64,000 nucleotides of DNA from Cyclobacterium sp. (GTDB lineage Bacteria; Bacteroidota; Bacteroidia; Cytophagales; Cyclobacteriaceae), in the NCBI RefSeq assembly GCF_014762705.1, contig NZ_JABURL010000068.1, positions 1 to 64,000 on the forward strand. Reading direction: 5' to 3'. The notes under the pieces are model-generated. The model was given only the letters and a program-made list of their open reading frames with translations, searched no databases and was not told the origin of the DNA. Position 1 is the first letter of the stretch. The number at the start of each line of letters is the position of its first letter. A program made the position numbers and the translations under genes. Shown here piece by piece: positions 43,002 to 51,595 of this stretch.

Positions 43002-44810
43002 ATGCATTTCAAATATCTTTTCCTTATCGCCTGTTTTCTGGCCAATTTGAATTTATCCCTGGCTGAGACTGCCTTTTTAAAGGATTCTACCTTAATGGAC
43101 AAAGAGGCGTCTGCACCCAGATGGAGCATCATCAACAAAGGAGCGGGAAACAACAATTCCCTGGACCTTTTGGCAAGATTGGACGAGGATGTCATCAGCG
43201 AAAATCCGGATATGGTTTTCATCATGGTAGGCATTCATGACATGATCAACCTGCATAAGTTTTTGGATTACGGTACCTATCGCAAAGCTTACCAAAAGAT
43301 CATTTCCAGGCTCCAGCATGCAGGAATAGAAACCGTGTTGCTCAACCTTATCCCGGTAGACACCAATGCCATTTCCAACAGGTACCAGTTGGATTTTTTT
43401 GATTCTCCTCCCCTGGTAAAAATAAAAAAAGCCAATGAGATCATTGCCGATCTGGCCAGAACAAACGGTCTTAAAACAATCGATCTTTATCAGGAATTCA
43501 TCAAAAGAGAATCCCCAAATCCCGGAAAAGCTTCCCTGATCATGAATGTGGCGAATTCAGGTAAACCGGATGGGGTGCATCCCACCAGTGAGGGCAACCG
43601 GATCATTGCCGAAAAGATTTTTAATTTCCTGGTAGCAACTCAAAAAATCAACCACAAGAAGAAAATGGTTTTTTTTGGTGACAGTATCATTTTCGGTCAG
43701 GGAGTGGAAGGCAGTGGCACCAGCGAGGGGCAAACTTTTCCTGCCTACCTGAAAAAAATGATCCAATGGGATGAATTGGCACCTTATTTTTCAGTGCCTT
43801 ATGAATATGAAGATGTAGAAGGGGATTTCAGTGACCCTTTCGTTTTTGAGGACGGCACAGTGGTAAATGACCTTGCAGACTGGAAGGAAAGGAGAAAGGA
43901 GATCCTTAAAAAATGGCACGACCACATGGGACAATGGCCAGAAATGATCAGCAACCCTTCTTTTGAGGTATTGCATACGGTGGAAAAAGAAAGCTTTGTA
44001 CAAAAAAAGATCAAATTTGAATGGGTTCCAGGGCAAATGACGGAAGGTTATTTGTTAATACCTTATGGCGCTAAAAACAACCCTGCTGTGGTAACGGTAT
44101 ATTATGAACCGGAAACAGCCATAGGAAAGGGAAAGCCAGACAGGGATTTTGCTTTGCAACTGGCCAAACGGGGTTTTGTCACCCTTTCCCTGGGCACCAC
44201 AGAAACTACTGAAAATGAAACCTATTCCATTTACTACCCCCATATAGATAGTGCCACTGTACAACCCTTATCCATGCTGGCCTATGCAGCAGGAAATGCC
44301 TGGCATTTGTTGGCCAGTCTAGCTGAGGTAAATGCAGACAAAATAGGCATCACCGGTCATTCCTATGGAGGAAAATGGGCGATGTTCGCTTCCTGTTTGT
44401 TTGAAAAATATGCTGCTGCAGCCTGGTCTGATCCAGGTATTGTTTTTGATCAGAATAAACCAAACATCAACTATTGGGAACCCTGGTACCTGGGATACCA
44501 CCCACAACCCTGGAGAAAAAGAGGATTACCGACCGAAGACAACCCGGCAAAGGGCCTGTACCCGGAATTGCTGGAGAATAAAATGGATTTGCATGAACTT
44601 CATGTACTCATGGCCCCAAGACCATTTTTGGTTTCCGGGGGTGCCGAAGATCCCGTCGATCGTTGGGTCCCCCTGAATTACAGCCTTCGAGCCAATGAAC
44701 TCTTAGGTGTAAAAAACCGGGTTGGTATGAGCAATCGGAAAGAACATTCCCCCAACAAGGAATCCAATGAAATCATCTACTCTTTTTTCGAATATTACCT
44801 TGCCCCTTGA
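43002..44810 (+). CDS. secreted fusion: SGNH-hydrolase domain in permuted order plus alpha/beta-hydrolase esterase
   Basis: 602 residues with a signal peptide (to about residue 21). Residues about 40-210 contain SGNH block II (NKGAGNNNS, from Asn45), block III in the form GIHD (77-80, usually GxND) and block V DGVHP (190-194), but no block I before them. Block I (FFGDSIIFG, Ser228) comes after block V, followed by the helix that normally leads into block II. The order II-III-V-I is that of a circular permutation. Residues about 250-600 are an esterase of the acetyl-xylan/glucuronoyl type with nucleophile elbow GHSYGG (Ser454), GAEDPVDRW near 547 and a His near 582. It probably removes acyl groups from glycans. 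The 3' end overlaps the convergent aldolase gene by 16 bases. Confidence 0.75.
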   Translation: MHFKYLFLIACFLANLNLSLAETAFLKDSTLMDKEASAPRWSIINKGAGNNNSLDLLARLDEDVISENPDMVFIMVGIHDMINLHKFLDYGTYRKAYQKIISRLQHAGIETVLLNLIPVDTNAISNRYQLDFFDSPPLVKIKKANEIIADLARTNGLKTIDLYQEFIKRESPNPGKASLIMNVANSGKPDGVHPTSEGNRIIAEKIFNFLVATQKINHKKKMVFFGDSIIFGQGVEGSGTSEGQTFPAYLKKMIQWDELAPYFSVPYEYEDVEGDFSDPFVFEDGTVVNDLADWKERRKEILKKWHDHMGQWPEMISNPSFEVLHTVEKESFVQKKIKFEWVPGQMTEGYLLIPYGAKNNPAVVTVYYEPETAIGKGKPDRDFALQLAKRGFVTLSLGTTETTENETYSIYYPHIDSATVQPLSMLAYAAGNAWHLLASLAEVNADKIGITGHSYGGKWAMFASCLFEKYAAAAWSDPGIVFDQNKPNINYWEPWYLGYHPQPWRKRGLPTEDNPAKGLYPELLENKMDLHELHVLMAPRPFLVSGGAEDPVDRWVPLNYSLRANELLGVKNRVGMSNRKEHSPNKESNEIIYSFFEYYLAP

Positions 44811-45874
44811 TTTTGATTTAAAAATTGAGACAGATTTTTGAGAACAAATTCATCATCATTTAATTCGGGGTAATCTGAACAGACCCTTTCTATCTCCTCC
44901 ATTTGACCAGGGGAAAGTGTTTCCTGTGGATTCAAACACCACCTTCCCTCTAAGAGACCTTGCCGTCGCAACACCTCGTGAATACCTGGTATACAGCCTT
45001 TGAACTGGTGGTGGGGATCAAATATTGCTGCGTTGGTATCTGTTATTTGCACACCTAAAGCCAAGAGATCAGCTATTCCCTCTCCATCTCTTTCCAGACA
45101 AAGCTTTATCCTGGCCAACAATTCTACGGCCCGTCTGGTCCAAACAGCCCAATGTCCCAATAATCCCCCAACGATCCTTTTGGTGACCAATTGCCCTTCT
45201 ACCATAAAGGAAAATGAGCTGAGCAAATCGGCCACTATGTTATCATCATTTCCCGTATACAGGGCAATTTCATGTCGTCTTTCCGAAGCGCATACAGCTC
45301 TTACCACGTCCAGGGTTTGGTACCTGTTAAACGGCGCCATTTTTATCGCATGCACGTTTGGGATAGCTGCAAAATCCTTCCAGAATTCATGGCTGAGCAG
45401 CCTCCCGCCTGCTGAAGGCTGTAGGTAAAAGCCAAAAAGAGGAATCAGTTCTGCGACTTTCTCTGCCCTTTTTATCAATTTACTTTCAGACCAGTCTCCC
45501 AACCCCCCAGCACTCAATAAGCCTAAATCATAACCCAGACTTTTGGCCAGGTAGGCCTCTTCCAGGGCTTGATCTGTATCCCCAACAATTCCGGAAACCA
45601 TCAAAAAAGGCTTTTCAAGTTTTGCTGCCTGCACTTCTTCCATGGCCATTTTCAGTACAGGCTCCAGCAGCCCATGTTTTTTATCCCTGATTTCAAACTG
45701 GGTACTATGCACGGCCACAGCCATACCTCCAGCTCCGGAGGCCAGGTAATACCTGCTAAGCGCCCGTTGATGTGTTTCGTCTAATTTCCTGCCGGAGTCC
45801 AGGGCCAATGGATGGGCCGGAATGACCAGGCCTTCCTGCAAATACTTGTTTTTTTGGGGGTCTATTTGATTCAT
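44795..45874 (-). CDS. dihydrodipicolinate synthase/N-acetylneuraminate lyase family aldolase
   Basis: 359 residues, longer than DapA (about 290). TIM-barrel class I aldolase features: an early SGAGGMAVAVHSTQFE in the place of the GTTGE loop, a Tyr in GFYLQPSAGG, and the Schiff-base Lys in HAIKMAPFNRY. In this family such paralogs often cleave 2-keto-3-deoxy sugar acids and are not lysine-biosynthetic enzymes. It starts three bases after the epimerase gene, so the two are co-transcribed. With the neighbouring glycan enzymes this suggests sugar-acid catabolism. The substrate is not determined. Confidence 0.85.
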   Translation of the reverse strand: MNQIDPQKNKYLQEGLVIPAHPLALDSGRKLDETHQRALSRYYLASGAGGMAVAVHSTQFEIRDKKHGLLEPVLKMAMEEVQAAKLEKPFLMVSGIVGDTDQALEEAYLAKSLGYDLGLLSAGGLGDWSESKLIKRAEKVAELIPLFGFYLQPSAGGRLLSHEFWKDFAAIPNVHAIKMAPFNRYQTLDVVRAVCASERRHEIALYTGNDDNIVADLLSSFSFMVEGQLVTKRIVGGLLGHWAVWTRRAVELLARIKLCLERDGEGIADLLALGVQITDTNAAIFDPHHQFKGCIPGIHEVLRRQGLLEGRWCLNPQETLSPGQMEEIERVCSDYPELNDDEFVLKNLSQFLNQNQGAR

Positions 45875-45877
45875 GAT

Positions 45878-46894
45878 TTAGAATTTTCCTTCTCGTTCCT
45901 GAAAATGCGTAGGTTTGTTTAATATTTCTCCTTTCTGAAGTATCCATTCAGCGGTCATTTCTATCATTTCAAGCAAGGATGTCCCGGGATACCCAAACAG
46001 GCGGTGACAGCGGGAAGCATTATTGAGTAATACATAAGGTTCCGGTTCATTTTTAAAAACCGGAGCCCTTCCGAAAATCCTTCCAAAAATATCGGCCACC
46101 TGATGGATGCTGATGGTTTCAGGGCCTGTAACGTTAAGCAGTTTTGGGGGGCTGCTTGTATGTAAAAGCGAACGAATGGCGATTTCGTTGGCGTCCCCTT
46201 GCCATATGACGTTCATATGTCCGCTTCTCAGGTCAATGGCTTGTCCTTCGGAAACCATTTTCCCGATTTCAAGTAAGTTTCCATAACGCATGTCAATGGC
46301 ATAATTTAACCGGTAAATGAGCATGGGAATGCCATAGCGATGACTGAAATATTCGAATATCCTTTCCCTGCCCAGGCATGATTGGGCATATTCACCCAGA
46401 GGTTCAGGGGCTGTATCTTCCGTGGCACCTCCAGAGGCATAGTGTACAAAAGGATAAATATTTCCACTGGAAAAAATGACCATCCTCGAGTTTTTATATT
46501 TTTCTGAAACCCGGCCGGGAAGGTAGGCATTCATGGCCCAGGTAGTATGTGCATCTCCGGAGGTTCCAAATTTTTTCCCTGCCATATAAATTACATTTTC
46601 AGCCTGGGGTAGGGCCTGTAAAGCTTCATCATCCAATAAATCGGCACTGATACACTGAAGTCCGTGGTCCTGAAGATCGGCCTTTGTGCCCGCGTCTGAA
46701 AATCGAGAGACACCGATTACCTTTTTTTTCAGGTTGGCAGAATTAACGGCTCTTAGGATCAGTTTTGCAAGGCTGGGTCCCATCTTTCCTCCTACTCCCA
46801 AAATAATAATGTCCCCCTCAATCCTTTTTAAATCATTAATGAGCGCTTTAGAGGGGCTACTGAGTCTTTCTTCAAGTTCTGCTATGGATTTCAT
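45878..46894 (-). CDS. NAD-dependent epimerase/dehydratase with altered active site
   Basis: 338 residues of the extended SDR family. The nucleotide-binding motif is ILGVGGKMGPSLA near residues 31-43, followed by MAGKKFGTSG and FSSGNIYPF. At the catalytic YxxxK position the sequence reads YAQSC, with Tyr169 present and Cys173 where Lys is expected. Loss of this Lys is unusual for an active epimerase, though an Arg four residues on (GRERIFEY) might serve. It is the first gene of a two-gene operon with the aldolase. The leader contains the dispersed repeat at 46991-47118. Confidence 0.82.
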   Translation of the reverse strand: MKSIAELEERLSSPSKALINDLKRIEGDIIILGVGGKMGPSLAKLILRAVNSANLKKKVIGVSRFSDAGTKADLQDHGLQCISADLLDDEALQALPQAENVIYMAGKKFGTSGDAHTTWAMNAYLPGRVSEKYKNSRMVIFSSGNIYPFVHYASGGATEDTAPEPLGEYAQSCLGRERIFEYFSHRYGIPMLIYRLNYAIDMRYGNLLEIGKMVSEGQAIDLRSGHMNVIWQGDANEIAIRSLLHTSSPPKLLNVTGPETISIHQVADIFGRIFGRAPVFKNEPEPYVLLNNASRCHRLFGYPGTSLLEMIEMTAEWILQKGEILNKPTHFQEREGKF

Positions 46895-46990
46895 AAGATT
46901 ATTATTGTTTTTTAGCGGCCATATGGCATCTTTGACGATTTAAATAATTATTGCCCTGCGTGTTTAATGAATGATTTTAATCGTGTCGAT

Positions 46991-47118
46991 TTCATGTGTT
47001 TATAATTGTCTCTAAGTTGCCACATGGTATCTCGCATGTTGGATAATCATTCCTCCGTGTGTCGCTTGCGACATGCTCGATTTCATCGGATTATATTTTA
47101 TTTTTCAAAGGTCATAAA
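46991..47118. repeat. about 130-bp dispersed intergenic repeat (copy 1)
   Basis: Aligns over its whole length with 63144-63272: TTTCATGTGTTTATAATT, then GCCACATGG, ATCTCGCATG, TAATCAT, GTGTG, a hairpin, ATGCTCGATTTCAT and GGTCATAA. The hairpin is TGTCG-CTTG-CGACA (47060-47073) here and TGACG-TTCT-CGTCA in the other copy. It lies in the 398-base gap 46895-47292, which has no gene. Confidence 0.65.
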
Positions 47119-47125
47119 ATACCCA

Positions 47126-47144
47126 CCCGCCACTATAAGGCGGG
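47126..47144 (-). terminator. weak hairpin downstream of the Nramp-related gene
   Basis: CCCGCC/GGCGGG (47126-47131 with 47139-47144). On the minus strand it is followed by GGGTATTTTAT, so it may end Nramp transcripts at some distance from the stop. Confidence 0.3.
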
Positions 47145-47180
47145 CTGGCTGGCCTGAACCGTTTTTTTTTTTCGGTGGAA

Positions 47181-47240
47181 ATGCGCATGGCCAATAATCA
47201 TCCCTGTGTTTGACGATTTCAACATGGTTGATTTAATGGA
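47181..47240. repeat. degenerate copy of the dispersed repeat
   Basis: GCGCATGG, AATAATCATCCC, GTGT, TGACG and GATTT appear in the same order as in the full copies at 46991 and 63144, without a clean hairpin. Confidence 0.4.
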
Positions 47241-47292
47241 TTAAACAGAGCTTTACCATAGTTTTGTATTTCTAATATGATTCGGGCACTAT

Positions 47293-48489
47293 TCATTTCA
47301 AAAATAAATTTACACCATTGCTTACCGCCAGGGTAAGCAAAACGAGCAAGCCAAGAACCCCAAGAATATTTGACAGTTTTTTATTCTTCAATTCGCCCAT
47401 GATATTAGCATCATTTCCGATCAGAAACAAACCAAATCCTATGAATGGAACGGCAAAAATAGTGATCCCCTGGGCAAAAACAATCAGCTCCAGCGGAAGG
47501 CGTCCAAAAATGAGTGCCACTGCAGCTCCGATAACAATCACCAGAGAAATCAGTAATTTAACAGGAAGCCCATTCAGATCTCTTCCAAGGGATAAGGCAT
47601 CCGCCAGGAGTGTACCCCCTATACTGGCATTTCCAAGTAAGGAGGAGAAAGAAGCCCCAAACAAACCCACCATAAATACCAGAAAGGAAAACTGACCATA
47701 AACCGGTGCCAAAGCAAGCCCCATATCCCCGGCAGAACTTACTCCCACACCTTTAGGGTACAAAATTGTGGCCGCACTCAACATGATCATAGATGAGATG
47801 ATACCCAAAACCATTATTCCTGTAAAACTTTCGGTAAGGGCTTCTTGCTTTTGAGATTTTTTCCAGCCTTTTTCCTGGACCAAATAGGACTGGTAAAATG
47901 CTCCGGCAATGGAAAAACTGGATGCTACCAGGGCAATTACCAAAACAAAAGAACCTTTGGGTATGGCAGGAAACAATCCATTTACTACCTCTCCAAAATC
48001 AGGAGGAGCCAAGACAAGCGTAAGAAGGAAAGAGATCAGCATGATGGCCACCATCAGAATCATCACTTTTTCCAGTACTTTATAAAAGCTCTTGAAAAAC
48101 AGCAATGAAATCGCCAATAATGAAATAAATACAATCCATAAGGCATTTGACCCCCCCAGGAATTCGGAAAGGGCCAGACCCGCCCCAACGGTATTTCCTG
48201 CCTGGAAAGAGGCTGTCACAAAGAAAAGACCAAAGCCGGCAATCCATGCAGCGGCTTTTCCCCACTTTTCTCTGAATAAGTTGATCAGGGAAGTATTTGC
48301 AGCCAAGCCAATCCTTGCCCCCATTCCGGTAAAAGTTAACATCAAAACAACGGCTACAAGGATCACCCAAAGTAACTGATAGCCATAAACTGCCCCAAGT
48401 TTGGAAGTAATGGTAAGACTTCCCGGGCCAAACACCAAAGCGGCAGTAATCAATCCTGGCCCCAGGGATTTTATCCAGCGAATGATCAC
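47293..48489 (-). CDS. Nramp-related transporter lacking the canonical metal-site motifs
   Basis: 398 residues, about eleven membrane spans. The overall frame is Nramp: SLGPGLITAALVFGPGS at the first span and FYQSYLVQEKGWKK after the sixth. The metal-binding DPGN is replaced by GPGS at residues 21-24, and the MPH motif of span six is absent (SIAGAFYQ, 193-200). Canonical Mn2+/Fe2+ transporters need the Asp, Asn and Met, so this is a member of the Nramp-related group, which includes Mg2+ transporters (NRMT) and proteins of unknown substrate. It stands alone, 56 bases behind a small membrane-anchored protein gene. Confidence 0.85.
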   Translation of the reverse strand: MIIRWIKSLGPGLITAALVFGPGSLTITSKLGAVYGYQLLWVILVAVVLMLTFTGMGARIGLAANTSLINLFREKWGKAAAWIAGFGLFFVTASFQAGNTVGAGLALSEFLGGSNALWIVFISLLAISLLFFKSFYKVLEKVMILMVAIMLISFLLTLVLAPPDFGEVVNGLFPAIPKGSFVLVIALVASSFSIAGAFYQSYLVQEKGWKKSQKQEALTESFTGIMVLGIISSMIMLSAATILYPKGVGVSSAGDMGLALAPVYGQFSFLVFMVGLFGASFSSLLGNASIGGTLLADALSLGRDLNGLPVKLLISLVIVIGAAVALIFGRLPLELIVFAQGITIFAVPFIGFGLFLIGNDANIMGELKNKKLSNILGVLGLLVLLTLAVSNGVNLFLK

Positions 48490-48545
48490 AGGTTAATGGA
48501 TTTATACATCAGGGGAATAATTCTTTTACGGAGACTGATAAGCAA

Positions 48546-49046
48546 TTAAAAATGTCTTCTATTGAAAATTTCAGTTAATATCACTGCATCTCTGGCAGAG
48601 TCGGTATTTTTTAAAATCCTGGCATATTTGCTCCTTCCTGAATATTCTTCTGCTACATCCACCACCTCACCCAGGATCTTTTTGTCATCCTCCAGATCCA
48701 CCTGATCATCTAGTTTTACCAAAGGTTGCTTGATATCCCGGTACGGGTCTTTATACGAACCCTCAATTTCGGGAATTGTAGCAGGTTCCGGCTTGACAGG
48801 CTTTCTGGAAAATTCAGGTTCCGATTCCGTAACCACTTCCTCACCATCGTATTCCAGATCCCTTTCCCTCTCCGACTGCTCATTGCGAATTTCCCTGAGC
48901 AACTCTTCAAATGAAGGACCTTTCTTAGGGACCTTATCTGTTGTCTCCGGATCATTCTCCATCTCCGGGGTTTTCTTCTTGGCAAAAGAAGTGTAAATAA
49001 AATAAATGATGATGGCAATGATATAGAATATCGTTCCTGAATCCAT
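48546..49046 (-). CDS. membrane-anchored hypothetical protein
   Basis: 166 residues. One N-terminal span (TIFYIIAIIIYFIYTSF) is followed by a highly charged cytosolic tail with many Glu, Lys and Pro (EDPETT-like stretches, VTESEPEFSRKPVKPEP). No enzyme motif was found. The type is common in Bacteroidota, where it is annotated only as hypothetical. A -7 box lies 44 bases upstream. Function unknown. Confidence 0.7.
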   Translation of the reverse strand: MDSGTIFYIIAIIIYFIYTSFAKKKTPEMENDPETTDKVPKKGPSFEELLREIRNEQSERERDLEYDGEEVVTESEPEFSRKPVKPEPATIPEIEGSYKDPYRDIKQPLVKLDDQVDLEDDKKILGEVVDVAEEYSGRSKYARILKNTDSARDAVILTEIFNRRHF

Positions 49047-49090
49047 TGTACTGTCGCTTTAAAACTTCAATTTACAAAAATTAATCGTTT

Positions 49091-49098
49091 CAAACTTA
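49091..49098 (-). promoter_or_regulatory. -7 box (TAAGTTTG) of the membrane-anchored hypothetical gene
   Basis: Perfect TAnnTTTG on the minus strand, 44 bases before the ATG at 49046, no clear -33. Confidence 0.4.
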
Positions 49099-49335
49099 CT
49101 TTTTGGACGGAAGACCTGAATTTAATAATGGCCTGACAAAGGTTTTCCAATTCACAAATGAATTACAACCAACTTGAATCGCTTCAGAACCAGTCCTCCA
49201 AATGAGATAATTATATGATTTAGCTCAGTTTTCAATAAGAAAAGCAATTTTTATTGTAATATTTAAATTTATTTTTTTTATATTCATATTACAAAAAAGA
49301 GGTAGTAAAACCAATTACATTAACCCTACGCTGAG

Positions 49336-49878
49336 ATGAAAACTAAAAAAAGAACACCCGACGTACTTGATGAAATGCAGATTGATTTTCCGAATCTTCT
49401 CGTGAAAACCCAACATGGAAATGTTTACTTAAAATCGATGATCAACAACAAAAGGACGATCCTGTGCATCAATCCTTCAGAAATAATCCCATCAAATACG
49501 GCAGAAACGAAGGATTTTATTGGTATCCTGAAAAAATTAAAAGACATGAATTTTCACCTGATCGGCTTCAACAGAAAGTCATTCAGAGAGCACTTAAAAT
49601 CTTTGAATTGGGTCAATTCTTATATCAGGGAAGAATTGATTTTTCCTATATTTTATCAGGCTGAGAATGAGCAAAAAGAATATCTGGAAGAAAAACTATC
49701 TGAAACAAATGACCTGAAAAACCCTGTCTATTTTCTCGATAAAAACGGAACCATAAAAATGATTTTGAACGGTGACAAACCTGACAACCGGAGTCTGGAA
49801 AAAATCATGGAACTTGCATCCAAATTGGTATTGGGAGAACAAAGTTTCCAGAAGGACATGGTACTAAGGGACAATTGA
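49336..49878 (+). CDS. peroxiredoxin-like protein without peroxidatic cysteine
   Basis: 180 residues. The pattern follows 1-Cys peroxiredoxins: a first strand pair (FPNLLVKTQHGNVYL), then NPSEIIPSNTAE at residues 46-57, which aligns with the active loop HPADFTPVCTTE. The helix DFIGILKKLKDMNFHLIGFNRKSFREHLKSL follows, and then the C-terminal strands NPVYFLDKNGTIKMILNG. Asn54 stands where the peroxidatic Cys should be, and the conserved Thr of PxxxTxxC is Ile51. One Cys (44) lies nearby in the strand. It cannot work as an ordinary peroxidase and may be a binding or regulatory protein. No signal peptide. It is convergent with the bactofilin gene. Confidence 0.55.
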   Translation: MKTKKRTPDVLDEMQIDFPNLLVKTQHGNVYLKSMINNKRTILCINPSEIIPSNTAETKDFIGILKKLKDMNFHLIGFNRKSFREHLKSLNWVNSYIREELIFPIFYQAENEQKEYLEEKLSETNDLKNPVYFLDKNGTIKMILNGDKPDNRSLEKIMELASKLVLGEQSFQKDMVLRDN

Positions 49879-49904
49879 TCCCTTAGCACCATATACCGCC
49901 TAGC

Positions 49905-50372
49905 TCAGTTTTCAATGGATTCCTTCATCAACTGTGGATGGAGATTGTTGTCTTTTAATTTGCCTATTTTACTCTTATTATCCTCTTTTTCAGTTTTACT
50001 CATTTCTTTGTTTTCGCTGTATTTCTTAATACAAGCTTCCACTTCGGCACCGGTCTCAATTTTTATTTTATTGGAAAGTACCGAACCATGAACTACACCA
50101 GTTTCACCAATGATGGTGATGTCTGTAGCCACAACCTCACCTACAACCTCCCCTAAAATTGAAATGTGACTGGCTTTAACATTGCCAATGATCTGTCCGG
50201 TCTTGCCTATGATCACCTTTTTGGTGGTAGTCAGGTTGCCCTGAATGATTCCTTCAACCCTAATATCATTGCTGGAATCAATGTCTCCTATCATCCTGAA
50301 CCCAGGAGCAAAAAAGGAGGTTGAACTTGGCCCATCCATAGCAGGGTTGGATTTTTTTTCTGAGGTCCACAT
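49905..50372 (-). CDS. bactofilin (polymer-forming cytoskeletal protein)
   Basis: 155 residues with the beta-helical bactofilin core at about 20-110: RMIGDIDSSNDIRVEGIIQGNL, VIIGKTGQIIGNVKASHISILGEVVGEVV, ITIIGETGVVHGSV. A Lys/Glu-rich tail follows. Bactofilins form filaments at the inner membrane without nucleotide and support cell shape or localisation. It stands alone, convergent with the peroxiredoxin-like gene. Confidence 0.92.
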   Translation of the reverse strand: MWTSEKKSNPAMDGPSSTSFFAPGFRMIGDIDSSNDIRVEGIIQGNLTTTKKVIIGKTGQIIGNVKASHISILGEVVGEVVATDITIIGETGVVHGSVLSNKIKIETGAEVEACIKKYSENKEMSKTEKEDNKSKIGKLKDNNLHPQLMKESIEN

Positions 50373-51028
50373 GATCTTTTCTTATTAAGTTAAAAACGCT
50401 TTAAGTGATTAATTTACCTAGTTCAAATAATACAATAATCTCTAATTATATTTTAAATATAGAACTTAAAAAAATGATGTGCAAGAAAAAATTTTACAAA
50501 GCATTTTCTAGTAATTTAAATTATTTTTACCGTATATATTATTGGTTTTTAATTTTTCATTGTTATTTATACTCATTTAATAGGCCATTTATCAAATTTA
50601 TCGGTAAAGGGTAATGAAATATTATATACCTTTTTCAATATTATTTTTCACTAATCAAAACTTACGGATATGAAACTCAATAAACAGGCACCCAAATGCA
50701 TAAATCTAGAACTATTATCCCAAATCCAATATTTTTTTTATTCAGGCTACTTTAGTTTAAATAATTTACAAGTGAGGTTTATCCATAGATAAAAACCATT
50801 TTAATTGTAACTTTTAGCAAACAGACCAAAACACAGCAACTTCCGAACAATTTAAAATTATAATTAATATTTTTTCATTTATATATATTTGAATATAGGT
50901 TATTTTTTTGAATTCAAACCTTATTTTTTTAAATTCGGTTTTGTTTATCTTGTATTAAGTCATAAATTCGAAATACAGAAGATTAAATTTTAAAAAGCTG
51001 GATTTCCGGGTTAAATTAAAGTTGCAGC
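50373..51028. other. AT-rich gap with direct repeats, no gene seen
   Basis: 656 bases between the bactofilin and response-regulator starts, very rich in A and T. A 69-codon frame at 50405 is low-complexity and not credible. An imperfect direct repeat (TTATTTTTTT followed by G/A and AATTC) starts at 50900 and again at 50924. No -7 box stands at the expected distance before either gene. Confidence 0.5.
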
Positions 51029-51457
51029 ATGAAACAGAAACTTGAAACCATAATTGTGGATGACGATATTTTGACGCTACATTATATAAAGAAAATTGTC
51101 AAAACATCACCGATTGATGGCCCGATACATACTTCGGAGAATGGAAAACTTGCATTTCAGATTCTGGAAAACAGGAAAGATGATTTTGATACCATATTGG
51201 TCTTTTTGGATATCAACATGCCTGTAATGGATGGATGGTCATTTTTGGAATTGCTGCAGGAAAAAACCTATAAAAACAAAATTCAGGTGGTTATGGTGAC
51301 TTCTTCCACTGACCCTGCAGACAAAGCCAGATCCAACAAATACCCACAGGTAATCGGTTACCTTGAAAAACCCGTCTATCCACAGGTATTTACAGAAATC
51401 TACAACCTGTTCGATAAAAACATTGTCATAACCAAAAACAAAGATTCCATCAATTGA
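51029..51457 (+). CDS. single-domain response regulator (CheY-like)
   Basis: 142 residues, a receiver domain only: IIVDDDILTL (acidic pocket), FLDINMPVMDGWSF (phospho-acceptor Asp), MVTSSTDPADKARS (switch Ser/Thr) and GYLEKPVYP (Lys). There is no output domain, so it acts by protein contact, for example in a phosphorelay. No histidine kinase lies nearby. It is followed at 139 bases by smc, which has its own promoter. Confidence 0.93.
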   Translation: MKQKLETIIVDDDILTLHYIKKIVKTSPIDGPIHTSENGKLAFQILENRKDDFDTILVFLDINMPVMDGWSFLELLQEKTYKNKIQVVMVTSSTDPADKARSNKYPQVIGYLEKPVYPQVFTEIYNLFDKNIVITKNKDSIN

Positions 51458-51544
51458 TGGCAGATCCATACCAAACCCGGTCAAACAGACAAATCCGCTA
51501 ATCCCCTGACTTGATTTTTCTTCTATATCCATGCTCCTGCTTCC

Positions 51545-51574
51545 TTGCAAATTGCAGGGATTGGGTTAAATTTG
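51545..51574 (+). promoter_or_regulatory. Bacteroidota-type promoter of smc (-33/-7)
   Basis: TTG (51545-51547), a 19-base spacer and the perfect -7 box TAAATTTG (51567-51574), 21 bases before the smc ATG. Confidence 0.75.
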
Positions 51575-51595
51575 TTTGGCATTAAATGAACCTGC

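Noticed and set aside
50405-50614. 69-codon open frame in the AT-rich gap before the response regulator
   Set aside because: Low-complexity composition (Asn, Tyr, Phe, Lys, Ile), no motif, no promoter. It reads as a by-product of AT-richness.
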